DNA of 64,000 nt from Prochlorococcus sp. AG-402-O21 (GCA_003216375.1 QCIZ01000005.1:44143-108142); one strand, 5' to 3'. Counted from the first letter of the stretch, positions 37,090 through 47,524 are shown. Numbers and translations are program-made. Notes: generated by a model not told the origin, from the letters alone.

Positions 37090-37887
37090 TTAGGCTCCCA
37101 TTGCTGTATATCTTTTTACACCAAGTTTCCAGAGAATATTTACAGAAGGGACCAGTATTGAAATCCACAAAATCTGAGCTAAAAACCCATTAAAAATATC
37201 AACTGGCATCCCTGATAAAATCTTTGCTGGAAAATTAATTAGATAGGGAAATGGTGTTAACATTGCAACTTTTAGAACGTTAGAAGGAAAGGCTGATAAA
37301 GGTACTAATAAACCAGAAAGAAAAAGATAAGGAACAAATATTAATCTCTCAAGAGCACTAGATTTTTCAGTCCAGAAGCAAAGTGCAGCGACTAAACTTT
37401 GAAGAAGGAAAGCGATAGTAAAAGCAAAGTGAGTTGATAAGTACGCCAAAAACAATTGAGGTAGTGAGGGAAGCCAAAAAGATGATGGATTTAATATAAA
37501 AAAAGTAATAGCTATTGCTATTGCGAAAGGAAGTCTTGTTGCCTGTTCTGCCAAATGAGAAGCTACATATCTAAATAGAGGGTGCAAAGGCTGCAGCAAA
37601 TATGGAGATAATCGACCAGAAAGAGAATCTTCCTCAAACGAGAAAACAACCCAAACAACTGAAAATTGCCTAACTAGAAAAGCACTTAAAAAATATCTTG
37701 CCAACCCTATATCATTTAGACCAAATGAGTTCCCAACATCATTTTGACTCCAAAGAGAAAACATAATAAATGGTAATACTCCAGATAGAGCCCATAAAGC
37801 TATTTCGATGCGATATTCCAACATGTATGCATATTGTGTTGTAAGTAAGGTTTTAATAACCTTGAAAGACAATCCAAATATTCTCAA
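37090..37887 (-). CDS. ABC-2-type permease, first subunit
   Basis: The 265-residue protein has six hydrophobic helices and the loop FEEDSLSGRLSPYLLQPLHP, the counterpart of the loop in the downstream permease. It overlaps the ATPase gene by four bases and is one base from the next permease, so all three are one operon. Similar cyanobacterial transporters are exporters of unknown substrate. Confidence 0.85.
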   Translation of the reverse strand: MRIFGLSFKVIKTLLTTQYAYMLEYRIEIALWALSGVLPFIMFSLWSQNDVGNSFGLNDIGLARYFLSAFLVRQFSVVWVVFSFEEDSLSGRLSPYLLQPLHPLFRYVASHLAEQATRLPFAIAIAITFFILNPSSFWLPSLPQLFLAYLSTHFAFTIAFLLQSLVAALCFWTEKSSALERLIFVPYLFLSGLLVPLSAFPSNVLKVAMLTPFPYLINFPAKILSGMPVDIFNGFLAQILWISILVPSVNILWKLGVKRYTAMGA

Positions 37888-38882
37888 TTGACTTCCCCTT
37901 TAATAAATAATTCTCCTATTAATTGATCAATAGGAGGATCACTAATCTCTAAATCGATAATATCAAAATCAGTTAATAGATTACTTACTACATCTGTCAA
38001 CTTATCCCTTGAAACTAATAAACATACAAAACGATCATTTAAATCTTGAATCTCACCATATTTTTCAAATTGTTCACTTGCACATGGATTTTTCAATTCA
38101 ACTTTTACCTCTCTTGAGGGTGATAATGAATTAGCCAGTGAATCAAGGTCACCATCATAAAAAAGCTTTCCTTTATGAATACAAATAACTCTTGGACATA
38201 ATGCTGTTATGTCAGCCATGTAATGACTAGTTAGCAAAATTGTCGCACCAGTTCTTTTATTGTATTCAGATAAAAAACTACGAACTCTAGCTTGAGCATT
38301 TACATCTAGACCAAGAGTAGGTTCATCTAAAAAAAGGACAGATGGTTTATGCAATAAGGCAGCAAGAATTTCAGATTTCATTCTTTGTCCCAACGACAAC
38401 TTTCTGACAGGTCTTGTAAGTTCTTCTCCTAGTTCAAGCATCTCTGCTAATTCATTAATTCTTACCTTTGCTTCGTGGTCAGACAAACCATATACAGCTG
38501 CGTTTACATATAAAGAATCCATGGGAGGAAGGTCCCAAATCAACTGTTGCTTTTGCCCCATAACCAAAGTTATCTCCTTTAGAAAAGCCGTTTGCCTTCT
38601 TTGAGGAGAGAAACCACCAACATCAACTAACCCTGTCGATGGATGAATAAGACCACACATCATTTTTAATAATGTAGTTTTTCCAGCTCCATTAGCCCCA
38701 AGAAATCCAACTACTTCTCCCGGTGAGATTTTAAAACTTATATCAGTTACTGCGGGGACGTCATAAGTCTTTCGATCGAAAAAATGCTTAAGAGTACCCT
38801 TAAAACCCGGCTGTTTGTTTGCAACTCGATAATATTTACTCAGCTGATCTACAACGATCAAGTCATTAGGATTATTGTGCAA
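37884..38882 (-). CDS. ABC transporter ATPase (ABC-2 exporter)
   Basis: This 332-residue ATPase has Walker A FLGANGAGKTTLLKMMCG, the signature LSLGQRMKSEILAAL, Walker B SVLFLDEPTLGLD and switch TSHYMADI. About 90 residues follow the ATPase core, a regulatory tail seen in DrrA-like and capsule or antibiotic exporter ATPases. It is the first gene of the three-gene operon. Divergent gene 38978 begins 95 bp away. Confidence 0.92.
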   Translation of the reverse strand: MHNNPNDLIVVDQLSKYYRVANKQPGFKGTLKHFFDRKTYDVPAVTDISFKISPGEVVGFLGANGAGKTTLLKMMCGLIHPSTGLVDVGGFSPQRRQTAFLKEITLVMGQKQQLIWDLPPMDSLYVNAAVYGLSDHEAKVRINELAEMLELGEELTRPVRKLSLGQRMKSEILAALLHKPSVLFLDEPTLGLDVNAQARVRSFLSEYNKRTGATILLTSHYMADITALCPRVICIHKGKLFYDGDLDSLANSLSPSREVKVELKNPCASEQFEKYGEIQDLNDRFVCLLVSRDKLTDVVSNLLTDFDIIDLEISDPPIDQLIGELFIKGEVN

Positions 38883-38977
38883 TTAATTTTCAAATGCTTC
38901 AACATTAAGATAAAACATTTTTGCCTACATAGCAGATAAAATCAAAGTAAAGAAAAAACTATAGGTTTTAAAAGTAA

Positions 38978-39370
38978 ATGGAAGAACAAAAATATGTAAT
39001 AGCGATAGCTCTTGCAGAGCAAAATAATAAAAGATTAATGCCTCTTGGAGGAAAAAATTGTGCTGAAGTTGAGATTTTAAGTCAAACGTCTAAAAAAGAA
39101 GTCGAAAAGATAATACTTGATTTATTACTAAGGTTATTTCAAAGAACTACTGAAGGAAGTCTAAAAATATCAAACGATAAAACTGGATTATTACTAGCCG
39201 AAATTAGTTTTGAAAGTATGCATAAAAATATACCTGTTATCAAATCTAACTGGATTAATAACGGAGATACAGATACTTTAATTGAGGAATTAAAATCAAT
39301 TTGTTCCAAACTTTGGAGTGTTAAATTCAAAAAACATGAAGGAATAATGTTTAATGACTTATTAAATTAG
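38978..39370 (+). CDS. hypothetical protein
   Basis: This is a 130-residue soluble protein with YVIAIALAEQNNKRLMPLGG at the start, suggesting a beta strand and loop. Two amphipathic helices follow (KEVEKIILDLLLRLFQ and TLIEELKSICSKLW). No motif links it to a known family. It ends three bases from the stop of the convergent small gene at 39374. Confidence 0.6.
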   Translation: MEEQKYVIAIALAEQNNKRLMPLGGKNCAEVEILSQTSKKEVEKIILDLLLRLFQRTTEGSLKISNDKTGLLLAEISFESMHKNIPVIKSNWINNGDTDTLIEELKSICSKLWSVKFKKHEGIMFNDLLN

Positions 39371-39373
39371 CAA

Positions 39374-39502
39374 CTATCCTGAAATCTTTGATTGAGCTTT
39401 CTCAGCCTTACGAATAATCTTCTGAGCCTCGTCACGAGACATACAAGACTCAGCTTTGGTTTGTAACTTTATTAATTTTGCATGCTGCTTTTCTAGCTTC
39501 AT
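39374..39502 (-). CDS. 42-residue helical protein
   Basis: From the ATG at 39502 the frame encodes MKLEKQHAKLIKLQTKAESC, then MSRDEAQKIIRKAEKAQSK, a charged coiled-coil-like peptide. The frame is open upstream for 12 further codons (NWLTNYLDQV), which also read protein-like, but the first available codon after the stop is GTT. The real start may therefore be further upstream or unusual. No function can be assigned. Confidence 0.5.
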   Translation of the reverse strand: MKLEKQHAKLIKLQTKAESCMSRDEAQKIIRKAEKAQSKISG

Positions 39503-39600
39503 AACTTGATCTAAATAATTTGTTAACCAATTCTTAACTTAGCATATAGGTATTAATTTGCAAATAAATGATTTACATAAAGCTAATACTAGCAGTAACT

Positions 39601-40467
39601 CTAGGCTTCTTTTTTTACTCCTGAGATGTATCTATGCAGTACAGAAATATCCAGTTCACCTAAACCCTCATGCATCAATCTTTGCTCGATTTCTTTTACT
39701 CTAGAGGCAATTGGCAAATCAATATTTATAGATTTAGCTAGATCAATGGCAATAGATAAATCCTTATGATGCAACTCTAATTTAAATCCCAATGGATGTT
39801 TATCAATCAACATTGCTTTTGATCTGTTTTCTAATGGCCAAGAATTTGCTGCTCCAACTTTTAAAGCAGCAACCACTTCATCCATGGGCAATTCAAGCAA
39901 TTTTCCTAGTTCCATTGCCTCGGCTACTGCTGCGTATGTTCCTGCAACTAATATCTGATTAAGAGCTTTGACTTGTTGACCTTTCCCTACTCCATTAAAG
40001 TAATTAATTGATTTACCTAGGACTTCAAATATATGTTTAAAAGATAAACACTCTTTTTTGCATGCACCAATGAACAATGAGAGTGAACCTTTATGAGCTC
40101 CCTCTGTTCCCCCAGAGACTGGACAATCAACATATAAAATATTTTTCTTGCTTAATTCTTTGTGAATAAAAATAGATTTATTAGGACTTATAGTAGAGAA
40201 ATCAATTACAAAAGAGTTAGGCTTTAGTGTTTCTGCTACTCCGTTATCACCAAATAGAACAGACTCAACCGCATTATCATCAGTAACGCAAATCAACAGG
40301 CCATCGCAGCCAGTAACAGCTTCTACAGGGTCAACAAAATATTTTCTTTTATCGTCTTTATTTAGTTTAGTTCTCTGATATAAATTCAAATCATAGCCAT
40401 TTTCAATGAGACGCTCAGACATGGGCTTCCCGATAGCGCCAAGACCAATGAAAGCTAATTTCATCAA
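39601..40467 (-). CDS. beta-hydroxyacid dehydrogenase (3-hydroxyisobutyrate dehydrogenase family)
   Basis: The 288-residue protein has a Rossmann domain (LAFIGLGAIGKPMSERL) and VDCPVSGGTEGAHKGSLSLF, the substrate-binding motif of the family. KALNQILVAGTYAAVAEAM contains the catalytic lysine region. Members oxidise or reduce 3-hydroxyisobutyrate, tartronate semialdehyde, or succinic or glyoxylic semialdehyde with NAD(P)H. A role in glyoxylate or glycerate metabolism would fit a photosynthetic cell but is not shown. Start at the second Met is also possible. Confidence 0.9.
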   Translation of the reverse strand: MMKLAFIGLGAIGKPMSERLIENGYDLNLYQRTKLNKDDKRKYFVDPVEAVTGCDGLLICVTDDNAVESVLFGDNGVAETLKPNSFVIDFSTISPNKSIFIHKELSKKNILYVDCPVSGGTEGAHKGSLSLFIGACKKECLSFKHIFEVLGKSINYFNGVGKGQQVKALNQILVAGTYAAVAEAMELGKLLELPMDEVVAALKVGAANSWPLENRSKAMLIDKHPLGFKLELHHKDLSIAIDLAKSINIDLPIASRVKEIEQRLMHEGLGELDISVLHRYISGVKKEA

Positions 40468-40600
40468 AATCGAATTTTCATTTAAAACGAACTAAGAGTA
40501 ATAAGTACAACAAGGGTTTGAACTATTACTATAAAAAATTAATATGCCACCAAAAGAAGAAAATATGATGCGATAATTAATTCATTGAATACTTAAGAAA

Positions 40601-40819
40601 TTGACTAATCTTACAGATTCCAAGAATGCAACTCATCATTGGTATCCATTCTTGAAGTATCAAGAGGAATGTGAAGCCGCTGGCAAGGAAGCTACAGTTA
40701 ATGATTGGATGAGAGCTTCAGGGCAGCTACAAAACAGAATTGATTTTGAAGAAGCAAAGAAAGCAGCCGAAGCTGAGGCTCTTAAAGCAAAGGCTGAAGC
40801 ACCCAAAAAAGAAGCTTAA
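40601..40819 (+). CDS. small acidic/alanine-rich hypothetical protein, TTG start
   Basis: The 72-residue protein begins at a TTG (40601). It contains HHWYPFLKYQEECEAAGKEA and NDWMRASGQLQNRIDFEEA, followed by an Ala/Glu/Lys-rich helix. No membrane segment is seen. The aromatic N-terminal block followed by a charged helix looks conserved, but I do not recognise the family. Confidence 0.6.
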   Translation: MTNLTDSKNATHHWYPFLKYQEECEAAGKEATVNDWMRASGQLQNRIDFEEAKKAAEAEALKAKAEAPKKEA

Positions 40820-40969
40820 ATAATTAATTATCAATCAAGGAAAGATTTATATATATACCCCTAAAAAAATTGAAAAATTACTAACAGATAATAAGTAAAT
40901 CTTGTGAAGATCTATCAAAGTATTTTCATCTATGTAATTCCTTTTAATAAAGTTGTCTGATTGAGGTCC

Positions 40970-40987
40970 TAGGAAATATCATTCCTA
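40970..40987. promoter_or_regulatory. inverted repeat upstream of the 41017 gene
   Basis: TAGGAA and TTCCTA form a perfect 6-bp dyad with six bases between, ending 29 bp before the start at 41017. It could be an operator or part of a leader hairpin. No known regulator is matched, and it may be chance. Confidence 0.3.
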
Positions 40988-41016
40988 AGAACAAGACCAT
41001 TTTAGATTCTTAAATA

Positions 41017-41352
41017 ATGTCGGAGACCAAAACCCTAAATGTTCTTCTTGCCCCAGAAGGTCAATTACAGGGTAATGGACAATTAAGAGAATCCTTTCAT
41101 GAAAGAAGATCTCGCAAAGGTGAAGACTATCCTATGTGGTTCTTAAATTCTTCATTAGTTAACAAATTCAATATCGCTGTGGAAGATGGTTATGAAGCTG
41201 TTGTAGCAGAAGATTCAACAACGATTGCTTGGCTAAAGCTACGATTTGGTGGGGAAAGGTTAACTAAAACATTAGATATTGAAGAGCTTTGGCAATATGC
41301 AAGTCAGCCACCTGAACCTCCAGAAAGAAGAGATATAACACCGCCAAAATAG
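41017..41352 (+). CDS. conserved hypothetical protein upstream of ferredoxin
   Basis: This is a 111-residue soluble protein: NVLLAPEGQLQGNGQLRESF, RKGEDYPMWFLNSSLVNKFN, VVAEDSTTIAWLKLRFGGER, and a Pro-rich end PPEPPERRDITPPK. I do not recognise the family. It is 7 bp from the ferredoxin start, so co-translation is very likely and a partner role in electron transfer can be suggested. It is not any Ndh subunit I recognise. Confidence 0.7.
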   Translation: MSETKTLNVLLAPEGQLQGNGQLRESFHERRSRKGEDYPMWFLNSSLVNKFNIAVEDGYEAVVAEDSTTIAWLKLRFGGERLTKTLDIEELWQYASQPPEPPERRDITPPK

Positions 41353-41359
41353 ATATTAA

Positions 41360-41746
41360 ATGAAACCAATTCACCAAATAACTATTCATCATAAACAGGA
41401 GGGAAAAACATATACCTTTGATGTCCCTGAAGGTGAGTACATATTGAGAAATTTTGAATCAAAAGATGAAAATGGACAAATTATCGGAGACACATTGCCA
41501 TTCTCATGCAGAAATGGATGTTGCTCAGAGTGCGCAGTTAAGATAATTTCAGGAAAAATGGATCAACAAGCTTGTATTGGTCTATCCAAAGAAATGAGAG
41601 ATAAAGGATATGGTTTGCTATGCGTTTCTAAAGCTATTGGACCATTAGAATGTGAGACTCAAGATGAGGATGAAGTTTATAACGCTCAATTTGGAAAATA
41701 TTTCAAAGGATTAGATACTCAAGCTGGTAATCCATTTGATATTTAA
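41360..41746 (+). CDS. 2Fe-2S ferredoxin (FdC-like)
   Basis: The 128-residue protein has the plant-type cluster motif CRNGCCSECAVK (Cys-x4-Cys-x2-Cys) and a fourth cysteine in GYGLLCVSKA. This is the 2Fe-2S ferredoxin arrangement, but the chain is longer than PetF (about 97-99 residues), with an N-terminal extension and a C-terminal tail after the last cysteine. Such FdC-type ferredoxins have altered redox or partner specificity. It is seven bases downstream of an uncharacterised gene and convergent with acsF. Confidence 0.9.
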   Translation: MKPIHQITIHHKQEGKTYTFDVPEGEYILRNFESKDENGQIIGDTLPFSCRNGCCSECAVKIISGKMDQQACIGLSKEMRDKGYGLLCVSKAIGPLECETQDEDEVYNAQFGKYFKGLDTQAGNPFDI

Positions 41747-41761
41747 TTTATCTAAACAGTC

Positions 41762-42868
41762 TTATTTATCTGTCCAAAAATTTAAAATGTCCTGACCTGT
41801 AAAATTCACATCTTTTTCATATCTCAATGCATTTGTTTTCTCCATTGGGAGTGCAAATTGCTTAAATATCAAAGTAGCAAATTTCACAAATTTAACTGGT
41901 TTTGTTAAACCATTAGCTCCTACAAAATCCCTGAAAGATTCGATAATTTTGTTTCTCAAATCCCAAAACTTATTGTCCTCAAGATTAAAAACCCAAGGAA
42001 ATGCATTTTTAGAGGTGTGGTTTGTTCTTTTTATCACTTCCTCATCAAATTCCTTTGGATCAATACCAAGTAATTCATAAAACTCACCTCTTTCGCAAAC
42101 TGTCAAAGTATGTGTAAGGAAAACACTCCACAAGAAGAAACGACTTAAAAGCTTGCCTCTAAATCCTTTGGTAATTCCTGGCCAACATCTCATCATTACT
42201 GTAAAACAATCACCATGTCTGTTCTCGTCTTGGCACCAAGGTTCAAAAAAATCAAAAAGAGGTGCAAAAGCCTGATCTGGATTAGCCTTAAGATGCCTAT
42301 CCATCAATATGTACCTCCAATAGCCAATTTTTTCTGAAAGATATACAGAATAAATAACCCAACTAATGGGGAACCAAGTCGCTGCTCTTTTTCCACCTAA
42401 ATGGGGGAGATCAACTTCAATACCCTCTGCCACTAATGCTCTGCTAAGAAAACCTGCATGCCTAGCTTCGTCTCTAGCTAAGAATTGAAATAGCTTACCA
42501 AGATCTCTATTGCCCTCTTTTTTTAAACGATTTGAAATCTCCTTGAAGAGTAGGAATCCAGAAAACTCTGAGATAACTGATCTAACTAAATAACTCTCAT
42601 AAGTCTCTTTAGCCTTCTGAGGTAATTCTTGTAATCTATCTAGACTTGCCTTCCTATCAAAATGAGTACAGTTATAGTCTGCTTTCATTTCTGAAAGCAT
42701 TGCTTCAAACTCTTCACGAGCATCAGTTAATTCTGTCTTGGCCGCTTTCTTGAATTCGGTTACATAAAAACGTGGTGTTAAAAGGTTTTCATCTAAATGT
42801 GGCGGCAACTCATTAGTTCCGCGTGTATCAACTCTTAGTTTTGGGGAAGAAGAAGCTGTTGCGGTCAT
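41762..42868 (-). CDS. acsF: Mg-protoporphyrin IX monomethyl ester oxidative cyclase
   Basis: AcsF is the di-iron, oxygen-dependent cyclase that forms the fifth ring of protochlorophyllide in chlorophyll synthesis. The protein has the helix-bundle ligands as Glu-x2-His pairs: FLARDEARHAGFL and WCQDENRHGDCF. A first glutamate lies in VISEFSGFLLFKEI. I chose the start MTATASSSPK (42868), since the upstream ATG at 42880 adds only four residues; either is possible. Length is about 368 residues, normal. It presumably acts at the thylakoid or plasma membrane. Confidence 0.96.
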   Translation of the reverse strand: MTATASSSPKLRVDTRGTNELPPHLDENLLTPRFYVTEFKKAAKTELTDAREEFEAMLSEMKADYNCTHFDRKASLDRLQELPQKAKETYESYLVRSVISEFSGFLLFKEISNRLKKEGNRDLGKLFQFLARDEARHAGFLSRALVAEGIEVDLPHLGGKRAATWFPISWVIYSVYLSEKIGYWRYILMDRHLKANPDQAFAPLFDFFEPWCQDENRHGDCFTVMMRCWPGITKGFRGKLLSRFFLWSVFLTHTLTVCERGEFYELLGIDPKEFDEEVIKRTNHTSKNAFPWVFNLEDNKFWDLRNKIIESFRDFVGANGLTKPVKFVKFATLIFKQFALPMEKTNALRYEKDVNFTGQDILNFWTDK

Positions 42869-43092
42869 TCCAAATATCAAGCAAGATAGTAATTGTATGT
42901 CTTAATTAGAAAAAAAGGTGAATTTTTAATCAGGTAGTAATAGAGCTTTGCGTAAAACGCTAAAAAAGGAGTTAAAAAAAATCTATATAAAGTTATTATT
43001 TAACAATTTAGAGAAAACAAATTAACAAAATTAATAATATTTTTAATAGAACTTTAAAAATAAAATAAATTAAATAATTAGCGTAAAGAGGT

Positions 43093-46000
43093 TTATGAAT
43101 GTATATCTTGCAAAGCTGAAACTGAAAGAATTTGATTCTGCAAAGCCTCTATCCCTTTTACGGCAGCACTAGCACCCTTCAAGGTTGTCAAAGTTGGGAC
43201 AGAGTAGTCAAGAGCTGCTTTTCTAAGGTATTTATCATCGTAAATTGCTTGACGGCCAATGGGAGTATTTATTACCAACTGAACCTTTCCTGATCTAATC
43301 ATATCCTCTATATTTGGTCTTCCTTCGTGAACCTTAAGTACCCTTTCTACCTTTAAATCAAATTTCTCAAGATAGTTGGAAGTGCCAGATGTTGCCAGAA
43401 CTGAAAAACCTAGTTCAATTAATTTCTTTGCTACTGGAATCAATGCCGGTTTATCTCGATCATGAGTAGATAAGAAGACAAAACCAGAAGTAGGCAATCC
43501 CTCACCGGCTGCGAGTTCGGATTTTGCATAGGCCATTCCAAAAGTTTTTGCAGATCCCATCACCTCACCAGTTGAACGCATTTCTGGTCCTAAAAGGCTG
43601 TCTGAGCCAGGAAAACGTTTAAAAGGCATAACAGCCTCTTTAATTGCCTGAAGTGGAGGAATTGGTTCTTGATTTAATCCAATATCTTTTAGTGTTTTAC
43701 CTAAAAGCAACTGCGTTGCAATTTTCGCAAGAGGGACTCCCGTGGCTTTAGAAACGAAAGGAACTGTTCTCGAAGCCCTTGGATTGGCCTCAATAATGTA
43801 AACAATCTCATTACCCTCATCATCTCTCTTGACAGCAAATTGAAGGTTGATTAGACCAACTACATCAAGTTCAATAGCTAAAGATTTTGTCCAATGCTTA
43901 ATTGTTTTAATTGATTCTGCAGAGAGCGTTATAGAAGGAAGGCAACAGGCTGAATCGCCAGAATGAATACCAGCGGGCTCTATATGCTCCATCAATCCTC
44001 CAATTACAACATTTTTGCTTATATCGCACAAAGCATCAACATCAACCTCAATTGCATTCTCTAAATATTGATCGATAAGAATTGGATGATCTGGCTCAAC
44101 GTTTACAGCTTCCTTTATGTATCTTTCCAATTCATCTTGCTTATAAACAATTTCCATAGCTCTACCACCGAGAACATATGAAGGCCTAACAACCAATGGA
44201 TAGCCAACTTTGTTAGCTACTTTCAAAGATTCTTCAAAAGTTCTAGCAAGACCATTTTTGGGTTGCCTAATATCCAATTTCCTTAAAACCTTGTCAAATT
44301 GCTCTCTATCTTCAGCCAAATCAATTGAAATAGGGGATGTACCTAAAACTTTTGTTAGTAACTTTGCGTTTTCCGATTTCTCTAACCAATTGAGTATTGG
44401 TAAAGAAAGTTTTAAAGGAGTTTGTCCTCCAAATTGAACAACTATTCCATAAGGCTCCTCAAATTCGATAACATTTAGGACATCTTCCAGAGTTAAAGGT
44501 TCAAAGTAAAGTATGTCGCTAGTGTCATAATCAGTAGAAACAGTTTCGGGATTACTGTTTATCATTATTGTTGTATAATCTTCCTCTTGAGATTGATAAG
44601 AAGCATGACAACAACAATAATCAAATTCAATGCCTTGTCCAATACGGTTTGGACCTCCACCAAGAATTAAAATTTTATTTTTATTCTCATTTTTAATTTC
44701 ATTAAGATTAATATTTTTGATTATATTTCCTTCGTTATCAATCTTGAATACTGGTCTTTCATATGTAGAATAGTGATATGGTGTATTAGAGGAAAATTCA
44801 GAAGCACAAGTGTCAACTGTTTTAAAAACAGGGACAATTTTTAGGGAAGTTCTTTTAGATCTAATTGTTAATTCATCAGTATTTAGAGCAAAGGCAATCT
44901 GACGATCAGAAAACCCAATTTGTTTCAGTTTGAATAAAAAATTAGGCTCTAATTGATTAATATTTTCATACTTAAGTAATTGATCCTCTGCATTGACTAT
45001 ATTTCTAAGCTTTGATAAGAACCAAGGATCTATTTTAGAAAAAGAAAAAATTTCATTATCACTCCGTCCATTCTTCATTGCTAATCGAACATGCATTATT
45101 CTTTCTGGCGAAGGCGTCCTTAATAGTCTTTCTAATTCAATAGAAGATATATTCTGATCAACTCGATCACAACCCCAACCACTTAGCCCTGTTTCTAAAG
45201 ATCGTATTGCCTTTTGAAAAGATTCTTCGAAACATCTACCTATCGCCATAGCCTCACCTACTGACTTCATTGAAGTAGTTAAAATTGAAGAACTACCTGA
45301 GAATTTTTCAAATGCAAAACGAGGTATTTTAGTAACTACGTAATCAATTGAAGGTTCGAAGCACGCTGGGGTTTTGCCAGTAATATCGTTAGTAATCTCA
45401 TCTAGTCTATAACCAACAGCCAAAAGAGCGGCGATTTTAGCAATAGGGAAACCTGTAGCTTTACTAGCTAAAGCTGATGATCTACTAACACGAGGGTTCA
45501 TCTCAATTACTATAATTTCACCATCAATAGGATTAATTGCAAATTGTATATTGCTTCCACCTGTTGCTACTCCAATTTCCCTAATTATTGAAATTGAATA
45601 GTCTCTTAAACGTTGATATTCTCTATCAGTAAGAGTTTGCGCAGGAGCTACAGTAATAGAATCTCCAGTGTGAACTCCCATTGGATCAACATTTTCAATG
45701 CTGCATATAATTACAACATTATCTGATAAATCTCTCATAACTTCCAACTCAAATTCTTTCCAACCTAAAAGAGATTTTTCGATAAGTATTTGAGAAACAG
45801 GACTAGCATCTAGGCCTGTTTTACATAATTCTAAAAATTCATCCTGGTTATAAGCAATACCGCCTCCACTTCCTCCTAATGTAAAAGCAGGACGAATAAT
45901 TTTTGGAAATGAAGAAATTTCATTTCCAACCATTTCAGCTTCTTGAAGGTTGGAAGCTATACCAGATGGACATACATCAACCCCAATATTATTCATCGCT

Positions 46001-46401
46001 AATTTAAATAAATTTCTATCCTCAGCCTTGTTAATTGCATTAAGATCAGCACCAATTAATTCAATCTTATATTTTTCTAAAATCCCAGATTCTGCCAATT
46101 CTACAGATATATTCAAAGCAGTTTGCCCACCCATTGTGGGCAAAAGAGCATCAGGCCTTTCTCTTTCTATAATTTGTTTAACAACCGAAGCCGTTAAAGG
46201 TTCGACGTACGTCCTGTTTGCCGTTTCAGGGTCCGTCATTATTGAAGCTGGGTTAGAGTTAACTAAAATGACTTCAAAGCCTTCGCTTCTTAGCGCTTTG
46301 CATGCCTGGGTACCGGAATAATCGAATTCACAGGCCTGTCCAATAACAATTGGTCCAGACCCTAGTATCAAAATCCGACGTATATCTTTACGCCGTGGCA
46401 T
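43093..46401 (-). CDS. carB: carbamoyl-phosphate synthase large subunit
   Basis: CarB makes carbamoyl phosphate from bicarbonate, ammonia and two ATP. It has two homologous ATP-grasp halves: the first has [20 protein letters not shown] and the second [20 protein letters not shown]. The C-terminal domain binds allosteric effectors ([13 protein letters not shown]). At 1102 residues it is full length. Its small subunit, carA, is at 17786-18940. A shadow ORF on the plus strand at 44210-44437 is not real. Confidence 0.98.
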   Translation of the reverse strand: MPRRKDIRRILILGSGPIVIGQACEFDYSGTQACKALRSEGFEVILVNSNPASIMTDPETANRTYVEPLTASVVKQIIERERPDALLPTMGGQTALNISVELAESGILEKYKIELIGADLNAINKAEDRNLFKLAMNNIGVDVCPSGIASNLQEAEMVGNEISSFPKIIRPAFTLGGSGGGIAYNQDEFLELCKTGLDASPVSQILIEKSLLGWKEFELEVMRDLSDNVVIICSIENVDPMGVHTGDSITVAPAQTLTDREYQRLRDYSISIIREIGVATGGSNIQFAINPIDGEIIVIEMNPRVSRSSALASKATGFPIAKIAALLAVGYRLDEITNDITGKTPACFEPSIDYVVTKIPRFAFEKFSGSSSILTTSMKSVGEAMAIGRCFEESFQKAIRSLETGLSGWGCDRVDQNISSIELERLLRTPSPERIMHVRLAMKNGRSDNEIFSFSKIDPWFLSKLRNIVNAEDQLLKYENINQLEPNFLFKLKQIGFSDRQIAFALNTDELTIRSKRTSLKIVPVFKTVDTCASEFSSNTPYHYSTYERPVFKIDNEGNIIKNINLNEIKNENKNKILILGGGPNRIGQGIEFDYCCCHASYQSQEEDYTTIMINSNPETVSTDYDTSDILYFEPLTLEDVLNVIEFEEPYGIVVQFGGQTPLKLSLPILNWLEKSENAKLLTKVLGTSPISIDLAEDREQFDKVLRKLDIRQPKNGLARTFEESLKVANKVGYPLVVRPSYVLGGRAMEIVYKQDELERYIKEAVNVEPDHPILIDQYLENAIEVDVDALCDISKNVVIGGLMEHIEPAGIHSGDSACCLPSITLSAESIKTIKHWTKSLAIELDVVGLINLQFAVKRDDEGNEIVYIIEANPRASRTVPFVSKATGVPLAKIATQLLLGKTLKDIGLNQEPIPPLQAIKEAVMPFKRFPGSDSLLGPEMRSTGEVMGSAKTFGMAYAKSELAAGEGLPTSGFVFLSTHDRDKPALIPVAKKLIELGFSVLATSGTSNYLEKFDLKVERVLKVHEGRPNIEDMIRSGKVQLVINTPIGRQAIYDDKYLRKAALDYSVPTLTTLKGASAAVKGIEALQNQILSVSALQDIHS

Positions 46402-46521
46402 TTGAATTTCTTGTAAACTTCATTTATGTCACGCATTCTAGGTATCTGTTTATCATCTACTGTCTAGATCGGCAAACTACCATTAAAGTTTAACTAACTT
46501 TTCGAACAAGAAACAAAGAGT

Positions 46522-47157
46522 ATGAGCGAACTACAGCGCCTTAAAGGGCTGCTGCCACCAGAAAACCAAAGCTGGGTATTCATTGAAGCCGCAGCAGCAA
46601 TAGATCCTCCTTTAATCACGCTTGAGGAGATTGGGCGAGATGAAGTGGAGATTCAAGTTGACCTTGAGCAATGGGACTATTTAGCTCAAGATCATAGAAA
46701 TCTATTGTTCTGGCATGAGGTGGGACGCATTCAAAATGACACCATCCCTAGAGATGGCTGGGAAATGGCCGCTCTTGCAATTGGTTTAGGTGGTGCAATT
46801 GGAGAATTATGGGTTCAAGATGGATTGCTACTTTTAATGGCACTTGGATTATCAGGTTTTGCAGGTTATAGGCTTTACTTAAAAAATAATTCAGAAAAAC
46901 GCCTACAGGATGCGATATCCGCTGATGAGAGAGCTATAGATCTAGCATGCAGATTTGGATATAGCGTTCCAAATGCCTATAAAAGTCTTGGCGGTGCATT
47001 AAAAGATTTAGTAGAAAAATCTAGAAAGAAAAAAAAGCGTACATTTTATGAAGATAGATTAGAAGCACTTAGAAAGAGTGCTGAAAGAGCCCGCGCAGAG
47101 ATGGCATCTCAAGAGGGATCTAAAAAATCAGTTACGAGTGAAAATGTTTATGGATAG
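46522..47157 (+). CDS. DUF3318-family protein
   Basis: The 211-residue protein matches the cyanobacterial DUF3318 type: PENQSWVFIEAAAAIDPPL, a metallopeptidase-like segment NLLFWHEVGRI, two hydrophobic helices (AALAIGLGGAIGELWVQDG and LLLLMALGLSGFAGYRLYL), then a basic, coiled C-terminus rich in Arg, Lys and Glu. Function is unknown; membrane attachment is likely. It overlaps the start of rsfS and lies in a run of plus-strand genes with rsfS, the CGLD27 gene and asparaginase. Confidence 0.82.
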   Translation: MSELQRLKGLLPPENQSWVFIEAAAAIDPPLITLEEIGRDEVEIQVDLEQWDYLAQDHRNLLFWHEVGRIQNDTIPRDGWEMAALAIGLGGAIGELWVQDGLLLLMALGLSGFAGYRLYLKNNSEKRLQDAISADERAIDLACRFGYSVPNAYKSLGGALKDLVEKSRKKKKRTFYEDRLEALRKSAERARAEMASQEGSKKSVTSENVYG

Positions 47158-47524
47158 TAATAGGTTAGTTGAACTAGCTGCAGTTGCTTGCGATGATAGA
47201 AAAGCTGGAGATATAAAACTTTTAAAAGTTGATGAAGTGTCAAGTATAGCTGATTGGATATTAATTACTGAAGGACTTTCCGATGTTCAAGTAAGGGCAA
47301 TAGTTAATAATGTAGAAAAGACAATAAGAGAGGAAGCAGATCTACTTCCTCTTCGAAAGGAAGGAATAAATGAGGCTAAATGGGCACTATTAGATTATGG
47401 AGATCTAATAATTAATGTGTTCCAACCTAAAGAAAGAAAGTTTTATGATTTAGAGTCATTTTGGAGCAATGGAATTATTCATGATTTTATAAATAATAAA
47501 TTAATAGCGTTAATGGATGAATAA
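47144..47524 (+). CDS. rsfS: ribosomal silencing factor RsfS
   Basis: RsfS binds ribosomal protein L14 and blocks subunit joining when nutrients are short. The protein contains LLKVDEVSSIADWILITEG and WALLDYGDLIINVFQPKERK, hallmarks of the family (Iojap). I chose the ATG at 47144, which overlaps the end of the previous gene by 14 bp. An earlier frame start at 47078 would add residues not seen in relatives. The next gene overlaps by eight bases. Confidence 0.93.
   Translation: MFMDSNRLVELAAVACDDRKAGDIKLLKVDEVSSIADWILITEGLSDVQVRAIVNNVEKTIREEADLLPLRKEGINEAKWALLDYGDLIINVFQPKERKFYDLESFWSNGIIHDFINNKLIALMDE

Noticed and set aside
40505..40525. gggtttgaac, like a tRNA T arm on one strand
   Set aside because: No acceptor, D or anticodon arms can be formed around it.
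17786..46401. carA and carB far apart as evidence of rearrangement
   Set aside because: Separate carA and carB loci are common in cyanobacteria, so this is not unusual.
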